This document shows, piece after piece, positions 63,201 through 64,000 of a stretch of 64,000 bases of DNA. Position numbers and translations under genes: made by a program. The notes beneath the pieces are model-generated. The model had not been told where the DNA came from. It did no database searches and saw nothing but the letters and a program-made list of their open reading frames with translations. The stretch covers positions 34,232,501 through 34,296,500 of the forward strand of contig NC_073340.2 of the NCBI RefSeq assembly GCF_027580225.2. The letters run 5' to 3'. The stretch comes from Misgurnus anguillicaudatus. Lineage: Eukaryota > Chordata > Actinopteri > Cypriniformes > Cobitidae. The first letter of the stretch is position 1, and every line of letters begins with the position of its first letter.

Positions 63201-63704
63201 CACTTTGGACAGCGTTTTTTTTAGCAAAGAGTTTTTTTTAAGCATTACTTAAAAATGTTTCTCATCTCACCATTCCTGTTTTCTGTAATATGTGTCTGCG
63301 TTTGGGTTCATCCTCCTGCCAAAATCCTGACACATACTAAATAAATAGACAGAATCTTTTTCTTTTCTCCTTTCACTTTCCCTCCTCTTTCCTTCTTCAT
63401 TCCCCTTTGTCCCATTCTCTGTTTGCTGTGGCAAAGCTTCTTGCCCAATCCCATGTAGTATATGTTTGTAGTATGTGTGCTGAATTGATCATTTGAAATA
63501 GAAGACAACTACCTTATTTAACATGTAAATCAAAAACCATTGAACCCATATAGTCTAAAAATACACATTATCTTCTAGATTTTATAAAAAAAACTTCAAC
63601 TCTTCTAGTTGTCAGTCATTGCCACATATTCAACAACCTGATAAATATTATCTATCAACAATGCAAAGACGAAAGTGTCATTTGTTTTGTATATACTGTA
63701 TAAA

Positions 63705-63911
63705 CACTGTAAAAAATTTCTGTAGAAATTACAGTATTACTGGGTATTACTGGCAACTAGCTGGCAGTAACTTACTGTAGATTTTACATTTATGTTATTT
63801 ACTGGCAACATTTTGTTCAAAGTTAAATGAACATGAAACATTTTCAGACTCTATCTTCTACAGTAAGTTACTGGCAACCAGCTGCAAAATTACAGCAAAT
63901 TTTTTACAGTG
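63705..63911. repeat. Palindromic MITE with 'cactgtaaaa' / 'ttttttacagtg' ends
   Basis: 'gtaacttactgtagatttt' and 'ctacagtaagttactggcaa' are inverted around the centre, as are 'ttactggcaactagctg' and 'ggcaaccagctgcaa'. Same type as 26,401-26,867. Confidence 0.8.
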
Positions 63912-63924
63912 AAGTCATGATATT

Positions 63925-64000
63925 CTATATAACAGTTTTTACAGGCTGAGCACAGAAGATTTTATTATTTTATCTTTTATTAATTTCCTCTCTCAATGCC
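63925..64000 (-). other. Start of another linker-exon intron block at the window edge
   Basis: 'acagtttttacaggctgagc' and 'attaatttcctctctcaatg' match 60,930-61,005 (and 43,075-43,135), the block that lies between successive linker exons. It implies a further linker exon just beyond 64,000. Confidence 0.55.

Overview
The window is nuclear DNA of a teleost fish, most likely a cypriniform (carp/zebrafish group). The evidence is an intact FoxI forkhead gene of fish type, a cyprinid-type tRNA-derived SINE, many fish-type hAT, Tc1, Harbinger and pogo-like elements, very long (CA)n/(TA)n/(CT)n arrays, and AT-rich intergenic DNA. Two gene loci can be supported, both on the minus strand. Nearly everything else is repeat-derived.

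Layout: 1-19,400 is a gene-poor, transposon-rich region. It holds at least eight fold-back elements of one architectural family, several palindromic MITEs, hAT elements, two SINEs and microsatellites. A few single-copy stretches (about 11.4-11.9 kb and 16.5-16.75 kb) could be regulatory. 19,738-21,001 is a two-exon FoxI gene (371 aa; foxi1 is the best guess) with a TATA-like box upstream. 21.1-27.4 kb is intergenic and includes a tandem triplication whose copies carry differently expanded microsatellites.

27.4-64 kb is a minus-strand tandem cluster of secreted NIDO (nidogen/alpha-tectorin type) domain genes that I reconstructed exon by exon. Gene A (27,441-31,702) is an intact eight-exon gene of 293 aa. 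Fragment B (36,643-36,914) is a two-exon pseudogene relic. Gene C (40,142-43,409) has one NIDO module; its frame is intact only if a weak donor is used. The last gene (48,322 to beyond the right edge) carries three consecutive NIDO modules joined by 15-18-nt microexons, with Ser/Thr-rich linker exons upstream. Each module (microexon plus four exons) starts and ends in phase 1, so it can be duplicated without breaking the frame. The third module (F) has a lost splice acceptor and a transposon sitting in its linker microexon.

The paralogous introns act as empty-site controls for many insertions. They give clear boundaries for a Tc1 element, several hAT elements with 8-bp target duplications, a Harbinger-like element with TTA duplications, and a pogo-like element with a PHD-like protein inside an older MITE. 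Two truncated L1-type reverse-transcriptase fragments lie between B and C. No RNA gene, CRISPR or prokaryotic feature is present.
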